Shown here in pieces: positions 23,531 through 35,140 of a stretch of 64,000 nt of DNA. Made by a program: the position numbers and the translations under genes. Position 1 is the first letter of the stretch, and the number at the start of each line of letters is the position of its first letter. Below the pieces are notes generated by a model. The model did not search any database and was not told where the DNA came from. It saw only the letters and a list, made by a program, of their open reading frames with translations. The stretch spans positions 1 to 64,000 of the forward strand of contig VDFB02275557.1 of the NCBI GenBank assembly GCA_007258455.2, written 5' to 3'. The DNA is from Sequoia sempervirens. Taxonomy: Eukaryota > Streptophyta > Pinopsida > Cupressales > Cupressaceae.

Positions 23531-23800
23531 CCAATCAAGAAATCATCAGGATATCCTTGTGTTGCTTAACACTATCCTTTCATTGTTGTGCATCCTCAAC
23601 AATGATTATCATCATCAGTCTTGATCAAATCATCATCAATCCATCATCATCTTGGGGATATCATTCCCAATCATTGTGTTACTTAACACTATCCTTGCAT
23701 TGTTGTGCATCCTCAACAATGTTATCCTCATCAATCTTGATCAATCCAATCCTTGCATTGTTGTGTATCCTCAATAATGTTATCATTATCATCAATCCAT
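23530..23800 (+). repeat. Diverged repeats around CATTGTTGTGCATCCTCAAC
   Basis: Three copies of CATTGTTGTG(C/T)ATCCTCAA(C/T)AATG, near 23580, 23697 and 23756, two of them preceded by TTAACACTATCC. The reading frame over them is only the repeat. Confidence 0.75.
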
Positions 23801-23978
23801 AAACCTCGATCGTTCAACCTTAGCTTGGTTTTCAACAAAATCCCAAAACAGAGCACTGATATCATTACACATCCATATCCAAATCATCAAAATCATGCAA
23901 AAACCAAAAACATCCAAAACATATCAAAAATCCAAAAAACACTCAAAAAGCAAAAAAACATCAAAAACATTGAAATCT

Positions 23979-24045
23979 GAACTACGTCGTCTCTGAGCTT
24001 AAACGTAGGCAAGGCTAATCTCTGATCAGCCCTCGAGACATCAAA
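23979..24045 (+). other. Structured module 2 of element B
   Basis: CTACGT (23982-23987) pairs perfectly with ACGTAG (24003-24008). After GCAA, GGCT (24013-24016), AATC, loop TCT, GATC, AGCC (24028-24031) forms a second stem with one mismatch. The bases differ from A and C but the stems are kept. Confidence 0.7.
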
Positions 24046-24240
24046 ATCCAAAAACATTCGAAAAACACCAAAATCCAAAAACATTCAAAAAACATCAAAA
24101 TCCAAAAACATTCAAAAAAATATCAAAATCCAAAAACATCAAAAAATTGAAAAATCAAAAACATCGCAAAATTCAAAACACCAAAAATAGCCTCAAAACA
24201 TTTCAAAACTCCAAAAACATCCAAATATTTGAAAAAATCC
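24046..24240 (+). repeat. A-rich tandem repeat in element B
   Basis: Repeated CCAAAAACATTCAAAAAACATCAAAAT-type units of about 27 bp, no coding value. Confidence 0.75.
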
Positions 24241-25430
24241 ATCCACCTCATCTCGCTTTCACCCGCAATAAGCTATCATCCATAATAAACTAATCATCAC
24301 CTTCATCCTTTGGCAAAACAAACAGAAACAAGCACAACAGTCAGCAAAAGTAAACTTCAATCGTAAAATCAAAATCAAAGCAACAAATCTTTAAAACAAA
24401 ATCAAAGTCTTGATCATTTTCAAACATGTCAATCAACTTTATATCAACAGCCTATCAATCAACTTATCAACCATCATCATCCTCCATAATGCATGTCCTA
24501 GGATATATCGTTCCGACAATGGGCATCATTTTGGATATCACCTTGGATTCTTATCCTATCAAAACAAATCCCTTTGGCTAGAGGTATGAAGAACATGGGC
24601 TTGTTTGTGTACATGATCTTTTCTTTTGATTTATCTTATTGCGCTCATTCCAAGGACCTCTCGATGATATCCGAACGAAGGATTTAGAGATAGGAATGGA
24701 ACAGCGATCATTATTCTTTTTGTCTGTGCTTATTGGGCGTTCTTGTAAAATAACTTGGCGAATACTTGCTTTGTTAGGTACGCCCTAGCAAGGTTTCTGT
24801 ATGTCAAGTGTGAACAAGAATACTCCTATCTGCTTGTTGAGTCAAAGTCCATCACACTAGGTACAACGCCATCCTGGTCCTTCATACCTTGATGCATCGT
24901 GCTTAGGTGTGTTATCAAACATAAAGTAAGTGACCCTTTGAAAATCCCAATCCTTGATAAGCAAATCATCATCATCAGCATTTATCTATTATCATCATCT
25001 CTAATAAAGTCTCGACCAATCATGGACTTGTTGGATCCTCTTGTCATCATCTCATTTCCGTGCTAACATAACATCGCCAATGCATCCATCATGCATCCAT
25101 CCTACATCCAGAAAACTATTAGCATATCACATATCATCCATATCATACATCATAGAAAACATCGATCATTTCACATGCATTGCATAATCATCATCATAAT
25201 ATAGATCTGTTAGTCTAAGCATCTCATAACTCATCCATTGCATAATCATGGCATATCATATCATCACATCATCCATCTCACATCATATAATCATTTAAGT
25301 TGTTTAGGATAATATAGATTTGTTATTCTAAGCATCTTAAAATCATCTCATTTGCATCGTCATCCATAACCATCTATTTTGAACCTCTTTATCGCGAGAT
25401 CGACCCTCAAATCGAATCTTTTCACTCGAT
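24241..25430 (+). other. Non-coding 3' region of element B
   Basis: A unit near 24660-24710 (CTCTCGATGATATCC then GGATTTAGAGA) matches A's 8818-9066 repeats. From 25060 the sequence is CATCAT-rich, with two copies of an AATATAGATYTGTTA-containing segment (25199 and 25311). No gene. Confidence 0.55.
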
Positions 25431-25567
25431 CTCTCGAGGGGGCAATGTACCAGTGTACTTCTTTCCGCTGGGGCATCCGAAAAAATCATGAAATTTTTTA
25501 ATTTTGATCACGAAAAGTTATTCTTTGAACCAACGCAACAAGTACATTGCTTCAAAGAGGGGAAAAA
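25431..25567 (+). promoter_or_regulatory. Purine tracts before the element B 3' LTR
   Basis: CTCTCGAGGGGGCA (25431-25444), CTGGGGCAT at about 25469, then the polypurine tract CAAAGAGGGGAAAAA (25553-25567) adjoining TGTAGACATG. Confidence 0.8.
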
Positions 25568-26538
25568 TGTAGACATGCAAAATTTACATTATGCATTCGA
25601 TCGGATTCAGTCAAATTAGATGTTGCATTAGGACCATTCATCAATTAATCAAGTGCATTTTCATCCATTCATTTATCAAATAAGCATTATCATTCAACCT
25701 TCATCTTGCATCATCCACTTAATTAAATAAATCAGGACTTCATTTAAATCAAATCCTAAATCATATTCCATCATTTTCTAAATTTAAATAAATCAATTAT
25801 CAAAGTCTTGAAAGTCAAATCATCTAATCAGCATTAATCAGCATAACCATCATCTAATCCTGATCTAATGTTAATCCCATCCCACTTGCATTATCTAGAT
25901 CTAGCCACTTGCACAATAAATCAATTTTATTGATTTATTAAAACCTCATTTTCTCTCAACATGACAAGTCAAACATGGAATTTATTGCTCTTCTTTCTTG
26001 TCCCCCTCTCAAAATTTATTGCAAATTTGAATTCAAATTTTTCCCTCTCATGGGCACTCTTCCCAAATCTTGCACATGCATCAACCACTCACATGATGAC
26101 AAGTGTCCTCCTATCATTGGCAGAATCTTTAGTCCCACATTGGTCTCTCTTCAACACTTGGCATTTTGAAAATCTTTAAATAAAGGCTTCATCCTCAAGC
26201 AAATCCTCCACAATCTCTTGCAAGGTCACTCTCTTCATTTGAGATTTGATCTTGTCTACTTAGCATCTCCATATCAATAGCAATTATCATCTTAAGCTTA
26301 TCAATCAAGGATTGGGAAAGGGTCACTAGCACATGTGACACCAATCCACTATGAGATAGTTTGCATCATGTTTTCTTATGCTTTTTCTTTAGATCCTTTG
26401 TCATTTGTTTGCATTTTGAACATGATGTATTATTTCATAAGGATGTTGAATATCTTGATTTTTTGTTGAAATATTAATGATTTTGCATATTTTATTGTTA
26501 GATTTCTAACTAACATTTTGCAGATTTTAGCATCCACA
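25568..26538 (+). repeat. 3' LTR of element B
   Basis: Near-identical copy of 17746-18715; followed by the target-site copy CAGGG (26539-26543). Confidence 0.95.
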
Positions 26539-26543
26539 CAGGG

Positions 26544-27037
26544 AAATGAAATGAAACCATATGAGTTTGCATAGAATTTTCTCCATAAAATGCATGACAA
26601 ATTTCCTCTTCATGCAACTTCTCTTCCTTGTGTTCTTTGCATGTAAAAATCTGATTGTTTCATTTCTTCCCTACTGGTTGGATTTTTCAATCTTTCCTCA
26701 ACCTCCTTGGGTATTGAAGTAGTATCATCAATCTTTGAATAATCAAAAATGAAAACTTCCATGTCTGAACCATGATTTAAAAACCCTTTTTCAGCTTTTT
26801 CAAAAAAACCTTTCTACCTTTGGGTCTACTTCATCAATATCAAAGGTAAGAACTTTTGATTCTAGAGGGAACAAAGACATGGATATAGGAACATTCATAC
26901 CTTCTTCCACATTATCAACACCACAATTGGCTACATTTGTTTTACTTTCAATAACATGGCCATCTTCATCCACACTTCCACACAAAAATCCATCATTTGA
27001 ATCTTCCAGACACCAACTAGGAATAAAAATAATATTA
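26544..27037 (-). pseudogene. Acidic coding remnant of element D
   Basis: The minus strand from about 27037 to 26800 is open and rich in Asp/Glu/Val; stops follow further down. This may be the C-terminal side of D's gag region. No domain is recognised. Confidence 0.3.
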
Positions 27038-27040
27038 GAA

Positions 27041-27213
27041 CACTGGTAGATTTTGACCCATTTTTTGACGACCTTCTGTCGAAATTTCGATGGCTGTTCG
27101 TCGCTATTATTGCATCGAAATTTCAACGACATTTGAAATGTCAAAATTTCAGCCTAGCATTCGTCAAAATTCTGACAGACGGTCGTCAAAAAATGGGTCA
27201 AAATCTACTAGTG
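27041..27213. mobile_element. 173-bp CACTA-type MITE
   Basis: Termini CACTGGTAGATTTTGACCC and, on the other strand, CACTAGTAGATTTTGACCC. The pairing continues through TTTTTTGACGACC, for a terminal inverted repeat of about 33 bp with one or two changes. The 3-bp duplication GAA lies at 27038-27040 and 27214-27216. CACT(A) ends with a 3-bp duplication fit the CACTA superfamily. It has no coding capacity and was inserted into D. Confidence 0.85.
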
Positions 27214-27216
27214 GAA

Positions 27217-28100
27217 TTTGTCGATGAATTACAGGATTGTTCAACATTGTTGGTTTACATGCATGTCAAGATAGGTTCTAACTTTTCATCTTCGGTATGT
27301 AAGTAACAAATCCCTGTAGCTAAAGGTGTTGGGATGTTTTCTTTACCAAGAACTAACAAATTTTGATAAGAGGATGTAGGAGACATTAGTCTTCCTTTTT
27401 CTTTAATGAGATTCCTTTGCAAGAGAGGTTTATTTTTAGAATGAAAATTTTGATTGAAAAATACTTATGAATTTGAAACTTTTTCATTAGAATCATTCAC
27501 ACATTTCTTTTCTTCAAAAAACCCAGACAAAATCAAATTATCTTCCATTTCAACAACCATTCTTTGTGCAGCATCCAATGTTTGCACTTTGCTTCTAGGT
27601 GCATCGTAGCAATAAATACACATAACTACATACCTTCATTGGTTTTTCATTCTAAGGAATATTTTTCAAAGTCTGGTTAAATATTTCCTCAAACTCTCTG
27701 ATAGATTCACCTTCTTCCTTATTTTTAAAAATTGAATCAACAATACATATGTATCAATTACAGGCTTAAATATTTCAAGAAACTTTACCTTCAAACTATT
27801 CTAGCCAGTGATGCATCCATCTTCTAAATTTTGAATCCACTCTACTGCTCATCTAGTGAGACTCTTGGAAAATAACTGCACAAACACATCTTCTTCTTGA
27901 ACTCCAAGGATTCCACAAGTGACAGTGAAAGCTTGGATATGATTGTCTAGATCTTAAGAATCTTCACCAATGAATTTAGGAAAATATTTTCTTGAACCTT
28001 CAGGTATTGTTGTATATTGAGGCAAAGAAAATGGTCCAATTTGATTTCCCCATGGCTGAGATGCGACCAAAGCTATGACATAAAAATGGAATTCTTCTAC
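27217..28100 (-). pseudogene. gag: Gag remnant of element D
   Basis: The minus strand from about 28085 to 27750 reads as a Ty3/Gypsy gag: SLPQYTTIPEG, KYFPKFIGED, then a Trp/Leu-rich core with VEWIQNLEDG and NSLKVKFLEIF, the pattern of the retrotransposon gag domain. At least three stops interrupt it, and below 27750 the frame dissolves. The primer site lies just upstream. No protease or RT follows, because the internal region is nearly all lost. Confidence 0.65.
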
Positions 28101-28196
28101 CAAAGAGATCTTCTTACAAACACAGAGTTACCAACCTCCATCCTCGGGGAGGCACCTTGAGATTTTTGAGAGAACAAAGCACCAGCCACTTCAATT

Positions 28197-28214
28197 TCCC
28201 CAATAGAGTCACCA
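28197..28214 (-). other. Primer-binding site of element D
   Basis: On the minus strand TGGTGACTCTATTGGGGA lies 12 bases after the LTR end, which fixes D's orientation. Confidence 0.6.
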
Positions 28215-28226
28215 AAAAAAATTTAG

Positions 28227-30100
28227 TGTATAGATTTTTCCTTCAAAGATAAATGTAAAGGATGACTTAGCTTCCCAAGAAAGAAAGACAAACAGCACCA
28301 ACAATTAGAGAAGTTACCATTGATTTGGCAAGTTTCTTCTGAATTTTAGAAGTACAACTCCCTCTTATGATATGTAATAAATAAACATGGGGTATTCTTT
28401 TAACCATAAAGTAGAAAAGGAAAATCTAACACCTACAGATAAGAGAGATTAATTTAAAATGAATCAGATGCAAAAAAACAATGCAAAGTTCATTAATCTT
28501 GCACCCGCAAGTGAGAACTAAGGAAAGAATGAGCAGCAAAATTTCCCCTCTACAAATGAGTTAATCTGAATTCAAAGCTTCAAAGATAACCACATGCATA
28601 GTATAATATAACAAATAGAACATCAAAGAATAATTACAAAGACTCAAAGTTCATTTGTAATCAAGAGAAAACATTAACAAATTCATAGATCTGAGAACAT
28701 CTTCTTTATTTTTCCAATGCCAAAATTTGAGCTCAAAGTCTCAACATCATATACAACAAACTGAGATTGAAATGAAAAAAAACTGCTCACACTTCCCATT
28801 TTTCCCCTTATAGCATTAACAAGAGAATTTCACCCTGAGTCACAAAGTACTCCCGAGAGTTCAAAATTTGGATGCCCTCCTTATCTAGCTATGACTGCTA
28901 TTTAAAGAGTAACTACTTATGAGTAACAGTTTCTTGACATAGACCATTTTTACAAAAAGAAACTAATAGTTACTTTTAAACCAACATGAAATGACACGTA
29001 TTCATATTAAAGCCAAAATTGGAAAAATCCAACCTAACTAAACCATTCGGTTATCATGGAGTAGAGGCTCTTGGCTGGTCCAGTTGCATGCATAGGAGAG
29101 TGTTATGCTCCTCAGCCTTCTCTTCTTCTTCCTCGAGCACAAGATATGTTGCCACGAATTGTGCATAACTTTGTTTGCTTTGCCATGCTAGGTCTGCCAA
29201 CCTAGTAAGGATATCTTCTTGAAGAGCCTCCTGGAATTTTATATTAGGTTGCATAACTAGAATGAGACCTTGACCTGGTAGAACCATCTTCTCATAATTC
29301 ATTCTCTTGAGCTCTATCTATAATCCTATGCAGTTGTTAATCAAGTATTCATGCTTGTTTTTCCTCCTCTCGCAAGGTAGCTATTGCTTGCCTATAATCA
29401 GATAAATCAACTCACTCTCTCCAAGCAAGGGCTTCCAATCCTGCAATAATGTTTTTTTGGTAACTTACATGCCAATTTAAATCTGGTTGAGTCAATTGGC
29501 GTTGATCTTCTTCCATAGGACACACCATCTAGAGAAGGCAGACATGAATTGAAAATAAATGCCAACCCTAAGAAGTAATAATGAATTAAAAATGTATCAT
29601 CAAACTTTGAATTAAATGTTGGTTCATGAAATTTAATACAATGCCACCACCCTTGCATGCCTCATAGGTCCAATCAATGTATACAACTATACATCTCAAT
29701 CTCCCAAGATTGTATTTTGAAAAATGTGTCATATACGAACTAGGAAACTCGAGCCTCATTTTATGACCACCCTTTACTTCCTTATTGGCCAATACAAATC
29801 ACCCCAATATTGATTGGGTAATCGGAGAATTGCACGATCATTTTATATCAAAGGCATTGAGGAATTAGAGATTATGGTGCCCTTTATGCCTCTATCATCT
29901 CTAATATCCTTAAAGACATAGGCTTAGATGTTGATATCACTAACCTCACAAAGGCATATCGGGCGATAGGACCTATTAGTTCTAGTGCCATATGAACAAT
30001 ATGTAGTGTACACCTGATGTGCAGAGAACCAAAACCACAATACTCCATATAGCAAGGATAAAAAGTTTAAAATTTCCCGATTTCATATAGGTGGATAACA
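28227..30100 (-). repeat. 5' LTR of element D
   Basis: TG...CA ends on the minus strand. Copy of 15082-16949. Flanked by GTAGC at 30101-30105. Confidence 0.85.
29054..29792 (-). pseudogene. Reading frame inside the element D LTR
   Basis: On the minus strand, frames 29792-29586, 29658-29407 and 29302-29054 can be read as pieces of one protein of about 240 residues, broken by a frame change near 29650 and several stops. The tail has a Glu-rich run (EEEEEKAEEH). The other LTR copy (about 15910-16650) preserves similar pieces. I do not recognise the protein. Coding sequence inside an LTR is uncommon; it may be captured internal sequence or simply the end of an ORF extending into the LTR. Confidence 0.35.
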
Positions 30101-30105
30101 GTAGC

Positions 30106-30277
30106 CCATTTAGAAAATGATGTTTGTGCAATAAAGGTCTCAAATTTCAATAAAAAAGTGACAAATTCAAATCAATTATGCATCCACTGAGAAGGATCTA
30201 CACACAACTAAAACAAAACATCTAAATCAGGAAGATAATCAAGCTCCATTACCAATAGGTTCATGTTATGCTTCAAA
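30106..30277. other. Short unassigned stretch between element D and the GA tract
   Basis: Mixed-composition DNA beyond D's target-site copy. No feature recognised. Confidence 0.4.
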
Positions 30278-31571
30278 TAGGGAGAGAGGGAGAGAGAGGG
30301 AGAGGTAGTGATGGAAAGAGGGAGAGATATAGGGGGGGAGAAAGAGAGAGAGACAAAGGGGTAAGGAGATGGAGATAGAGATAGAGATGGAAATGAAAAT
30401 GGAAATGGAAATGGAGATGGAGATGGAGGAGAGGGATAAGGAGAGGAGAAGGGAATAAATAGAGAGAGAGAGAGAGGATAGATGGATAGATAGAGATGGA
30501 AAATGTAAATATTTAGAGATGGAGAGATAGGGAGAGACAGGGAGAGAATGAGGGGGGATAAAAAGACAAAGATATTGGGAGTGATATATTTAAGAGGTAG
30601 AGATGGAAAGATATAGGGGAAGAGAGACATGTAGAGATAATAAGATAGAGATAGAGGTATTGATGAAAGAAGAAATATGGATAGATAGAGATAGAGAGGT
30701 AGAGAGATAGATATAGAGATAGAGGTAGAGATAGGGAGGAAGAAACAAGGAGTGTGTGTGTGTTTGTATGCATAAGAGAGAGAGAGGGAGACATTTGTGT
30801 ATAAATATATAGAGAGCGAGGGAGAGGAAGGAGAAAAATAGAGATAGGAGAGAGAGTATAAAGATATAGAAAGGAGTGATAGGGAGAAAGGGGGAGAGAG
30901 GGAGAGATAGAGATAGAAATAGGGAGTGATGGGGATATAAAGGAGAGATGGAGAAATAGATACAACTTCGAAAAGATGGAGGGGGTTAAATATAGAGAGT
31001 CAAAGACAAAGACAAAGCCATAAATATATAGAGGGAGAGATGGAAGGAGAGACAAAGAGGGAAATGGATAAATAGAGACAAAAAGAGGGAGACAATGAAA
31101 GAGGGGGAGTTGGAGAGAGCAAGATAAAGATATAGGAAGTGATAAATAGAGAGAGGTAGAGAGGGATATAGAGAGAGTAGGAGAGGAGGGAGAGATTGAG
31201 TGAATAAATGAGAGATAGAGATAATGAGATATAAAGAGTTAGGGAGAGGAAGAGATTGGAAGATAGAGATAGAGGGGGAAGAGTAAGAGATAAATGAGGT
31301 GATAGAGATAAGTAATAGAGATAGAGAGGGAGAGAGAGCTAGAGGGGGGAAAAGCGGATATAGGGAGGGGAAAATAGGGATTTTGTGTGCAAGAGTGAGA
31401 GAAATATATAGAGATAAATATAGGGAGGGAGAAATAGGGAGTGTGTTTGTGAGTGACAGAGAGATATTGAGATATAGATAGAGATGGATATATATAGGCA
31501 GAGAGAGAGAGGGGGAGGGAGATAAATAGAGAGAGAATAGAGAAGTAGAGAGATATAGAAAGAGTGATAGG

Positions 31572-31613
<42 letters not shown>

Positions 31614-31911
31614 AAAGAGAGAGGAGGAGATAAGGAGATAGAGATAGAGATGTAGATGAGATAGAGATGAAAATGATATGGAGGGAGGGAGAGAGAAATA
31701 TAGATATAAAGAGTGGGAGACAAAGAGAGGGAGATCTATGGAGGGATAGAAAGATATAGGAAGCTATATAAAGAGGTAGAGAGAGGGAGATATATATAGA
31801 GAGAGGTACAAATGTATTAAATTAAGATATATATGTATATTATAGAGAGATGCAAATATATATGTATATATAGAGAGAGAGGGAGATATATATGTATATA
31901 GAGAGAGATGG
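30278..31911 (+). repeat. 1.6-kb purine-rich microsatellite region (GA/GATA/GGA)
   Basis: Almost entirely G and A on the + strand: GAGAGG, GATAGA and GGAGAGA words in changing order, with a pure (GA) run near 31573-31608. Long Ser/Leu/Pro frames on the minus strand only translate the repeat. Such tracts can form triplex DNA. Confidence 0.95.
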
Positions 31912-32707
31912 ATATGATTAGGATTAGGATTAAATTAGGTTTGGGTTCAATAAAAATTCTAAGCTAAAGCTTGGAGGGTTTAGGTGACTGAAGATAGATC
32001 AGGATGACAATTAGGGTTAGGGTTAAGGATTAATTAGGATTAGGGTTGAATTAGGGATAGGGTTAGGGTTAGGGATCAATTAGGATTAAGCTTCAATTAG
32101 GATTCAATTAGAGGTCAATTAGGGTTACAACTAGGATTAAAGTTAGGGTAAGGTTTAGTTAGGGTTAGGGTTGTAAAATAAAGCTTGGGTTTAGCATTAG
32201 GGTTAGGGTTCAATTAGGGTTTTGATTATGGTTTGGGTTCAATTAGGGTTAGAGTTCAATTAGGGTTAAGATTCAATAGGTTAGGCTTAGATTTAGGGAT
32301 CAAGCTTAATTAATCTTGAATTTTAATAGGGTTAGGGTTAGGTTTTAATATAAACCCTAGGGTTAAAGGGTTTGCATTCTATTAGGGTTAGAGTTAGGGT
32401 TAGATTTATATTAGGGTTAGAGTTAGGAGTTACAAATTAAGATTAGTGTTAGGGTTTGTGTAAGGGTTAGGGTTAGTGTTAGATGATTAATTAGTGTGAG
32501 GGTTAGGATTTAATTAGGACTAATATTCAATTAGGGTGGATTAGGGTTCAATTGATGTTCAATTAGGGTAAGGGTTCTAGGATAAAGTTTGGGGTAAGGC
32601 TTAGGATTGGGGTTAGAATTCAATTAGGATTAGGGTTAGGGTTACAATTATTGTAAGGGTTAAGATTCAATTAAGAATTAATTAGGGATACAGTTAGGGT
32701 TTATATT
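31912..32707 (+). repeat. Degenerate telomere-like repeat, TTAGGG orientation (left part)
   Basis: Many TTAGGGTTAGGG blocks mixed with CAATTAGGGT, GGATTAGG and similar variants. The basic unit is the hexamer TTAGGG, not the usual plant heptamer TTTAGGG. The last five bases (ATATT, 32703-32707) are the target site of element C, and the array resumes at 53745. Confidence 0.85.
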
Positions 32708-34131
32708 TGTAGACATCTAAAGTTGACCACTTCCATATGGTCAAATTTGTCTACTCTATTCGTCTCTTTCGTCAATATTAATTGAATAATTGATTTAATT
32801 AATATTTCATTTTTTTTCTTAGGTTCCTAAAGTGTTTAATTAAAAAATTAAATACTCTACCTTATCCACTTTGCTTCTCTAAATTAAATAAATATATCAA
32901 TTTATTTAATTTAGTCATTAAGTCTTTTTAAATCAATTTTTTAATTTCTTCTTTTTCTCTCTCCTTGTCACATCCTCCATAATCTCCTCTAATATGAATT
33001 AATGTAATTAATTCATGATTATGGTGTGCACACCCTTAATCTGGGATTAATGTCACATCCTCCATATTTTTCCACTTGCCTCTAATCTTTTATTAATCTT
33101 CCTAATCATGTGTTTGCACAACCTTAATCAAAGTCATTAGCCACATTTAGCATGTCTTTTTAGTCCACCTTTTCATTTGTCTTTCTTAGCATTGACCCTC
33201 TTTCCCATGTGAATTTTTTATTCACATTTATTCACCCTAGGTCCCTCTCTTCCCCATGTGAATTTTTAATTCACATTTTATCCTTCCAAAGCTTACCTTA
33301 TCCCATGCAACTTCTAGAACATTTAACTTGTCACATCACTCACATGTGGCAAATTCCCACCTTTTTGGAAACTCTTTTATCCACTAGATTCTCCCAAGCA
33401 TGTGAATTTTTAATTCACATTTATTTTTCCAACTACTTTCTCATTTACAATGGAGATTTTTGAGGAATTCTAAAATTTCTCAAATATCACTTTCACTCAC
33501 TTGGGGACAAGAAATTCCTTTTTGAGGAAATTCTCTCATCCCTCAACGTACTTGCAGGGTACTTGTCCTTCCTCCACATCACTTGTCCTTATTCCACCTC
33601 ATTTACACATCATCACATCCTAGCCCACTTCACCCTCCACATGTCAATATGTGAGGGCTTGTGAGTCCTCAACTCACTATAGCCCTTCATCTTGGACTTG
33701 GTGGCTTAATCTCAACCATTGAATTCTCTAGAGAATTCAAATTCTTCTATAAATACCTCCCTCTTCTAATGCATTTTAAGAACACTTGGCCATTTGCAGC
33801 CTTATGCTACCAAATTGCTCACTCAATTTGCAAGCATTATCTTAGCCATTTAGTCAAGCCACTTAGTCTCTAGCATTAGCATTTTATCATATTGTTCATA
33901 TTGCATCTAGCCATCTCCATAGCCATCCAAGGAGCACATAAGCTTTCAAACATCAAGGGCCAACCAAGGGATTCAACAGCATAAAGGTATAATCATTTAC
34001 AATCATTATTTTGGTATCTTTCTTTGTGTTATCATTCCTTAGGCTAATCTTTGAGGTGTTCCTTGTGTTTACTTTATATTGCATTTTAGTTATTTTGCAC
34101 CTTTAGGATAGGATAAACTCAAGGCTTCACA
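32708..34131 (+). repeat. 5' LTR of element C
   Basis: 1,424 bp. The U3 part carries many short inverted repeats, among them GTGAATTTTTAATTCAC near 33259 and 33401 and a variant near 33209. TATA box at 33747-33756. The frame at 33661-33873 recurs in the 3' LTR and is not a gene. Confidence 0.95.
33747..33756 (+). promoter_or_regulatory. TATA box of the element C 5' LTR
   Basis: CTATAAATAC, a strong plant TATA box; the 3' LTR has it at 53360-53369. Confidence 0.7.
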
Positions 34132-34155
34132 TTTTTTGCACGCCTAGTGGGACCC
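34132..34155 (+). other. Primer-binding-site region of element C
   Basis: TTTTTGCACGCCTAGTGGGACC follows the LTR end. The GCACGCC..GTGGGACC form is familiar from plant Tat elements; the tRNA was not determined. Confidence 0.55.
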
Positions 34156-34204
34156 ACAAATGGGTTCCTTCATTTCACGTTTGTTGTTGGTTAGTTTTTT
34201 TGTA

Positions 34205-35140
34205 GGTTTAGGTCTCAGTAGGGCGGACTTGCTCTGTAGAGGGGCAGACCTGCCCTCCAATTTACTACAAAGGGGCGGATTTGTCCTCCAATGTGTTGTA
34301 GTGGGGTGGACTTGCCCTAGTTTCTATTCTATTTTCTAACATTTGACTGCAGTGGAGCAGACCTACCCTAGTTTTCATTATGTTTTCCGACATTTGACTA
34401 CAATAGGGTAGACCTGCCCTAGTTTTCATTCTATTTTCTGACATTTGACTATAGTGGGGCGGACCTACCCTAGTTTTCATTCTATTTTTTGACATTTGAC
34501 TATAGTGGGGCGAACCTGCCCTAGTTTTCATTCTATTTTCTGACATTTGACTATAGTGGGGTGGACCTGCCCTAGCTTCCATTCTATTTTCTGACATTTA
34601 ACTGCAGTGGGGTGGACCTACCCTAGTTTTCGTGTTGTTTTATGACATTTGACTATAGTGGGGTGGACCTGCCCTAGTTTTCATGTTATTTATAATAGTT
34701 GATTGTAGTGGGGTGGACCTACCCTAGTTTTCCTGTTGTTTTCTGACATTTGACTACAGTGGGGTGGATCTGCCCTAGTTTCCACTATGTCTCTGACATT
34801 TGACTGCAAAGGGGAAAACCTGCCCTTGTTTCCACTCTATTTTCTAACATTTTACTGTAGAAGGGCAGACCAGCCTTGGTCTCCACTCTGTTTCTAACAT
34901 TTTACTGCATAGGGGTGGACCTTCCCTGGTTTCCACTCTATTTCTAACATTTGATTGTAGAAGGGTGGACCTGCCCTAGTTTTGACATTATTTTCTAACA
35001 TTTTACTGTAGAGGGGCAGACCTGCCCTGGTTTTCATTCTATTTTCTGACATTTGACTATAGTGGGGTGAACCTACCCTATTTTTCATGTTGTTTTCTGA
35101 CATTTGACTATAGTGGGGTGGACCTTCCCTAAACAAAACA
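34205..35140 (+). repeat. 51-bp tandem repeat in the element C leader
   Basis: About 18 copies of a 51-bp unit with GACATTTGACTATAGTGG and GGCGGACCTGCCCTAG. Exact spacing is visible at 34390, 34441, 34492 and 34543. The minus-strand frames (34265-34597, 34894-35136) only translate the repeat (MSENRMKTRAG). The GC-rich box returns near 35990-36100 and 51160-51500. Confidence 0.95.

Larger units (their letters stand above)
17746..26538 (+). mobile_element. Element B: 8.8-kb non-autonomous LTR retrotransposon, Tat/Ogre-related
   Basis: LTRs at 17746-18715 and 25568-26538 differ at only a few sites. Both start TGTAGACATG and end CATCCACA. The duplication CAGGG lies at 17741-17745 and 26539-26543. 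It is inserted in element D. Inside are a structured leader, one decayed protein (20174-22667) homologous to that of element A, modules 1 and 2, and the polypurine tract CAAAGAGGGGAAAAA. No capsid or enzyme domain is present. The near-identical LTRs make it young. Confidence 0.95.
15082..30100 (-). mobile_element. Element D: old Ty3/Gypsy-type LTR element lacking pol, host of element B
   Basis: LTR copies at 15082-16949 and 28227-30100 match throughout. Read on the minus strand they begin TGTTATCC and end TATACA (the 15-kb copy has lost a base there). Flanks are TTAGC (15077-15081) and GTAGC (30101-30105), a 5-bp duplication with one change. The minus-strand primer site and gag lie inside the right LTR. 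Without element B the internal part is only about 2.5 kb, with no protease, RT or integrase that I can read, so D is a deleted or non-autonomous element. LTR divergence and stops make it older than B. Confidence 0.85.

Noticed and set aside
30208..31723. Long minus-strand frames rich in Ser, Leu, Pro
   Set aside because: They translate the GA-rich simple repeat; no start, domain or codon structure.
34265..35136. Repetitive minus-strand proteins (MSENRMKTRAG units)
   Set aside because: Exact products of the 51-bp tandem repeat.
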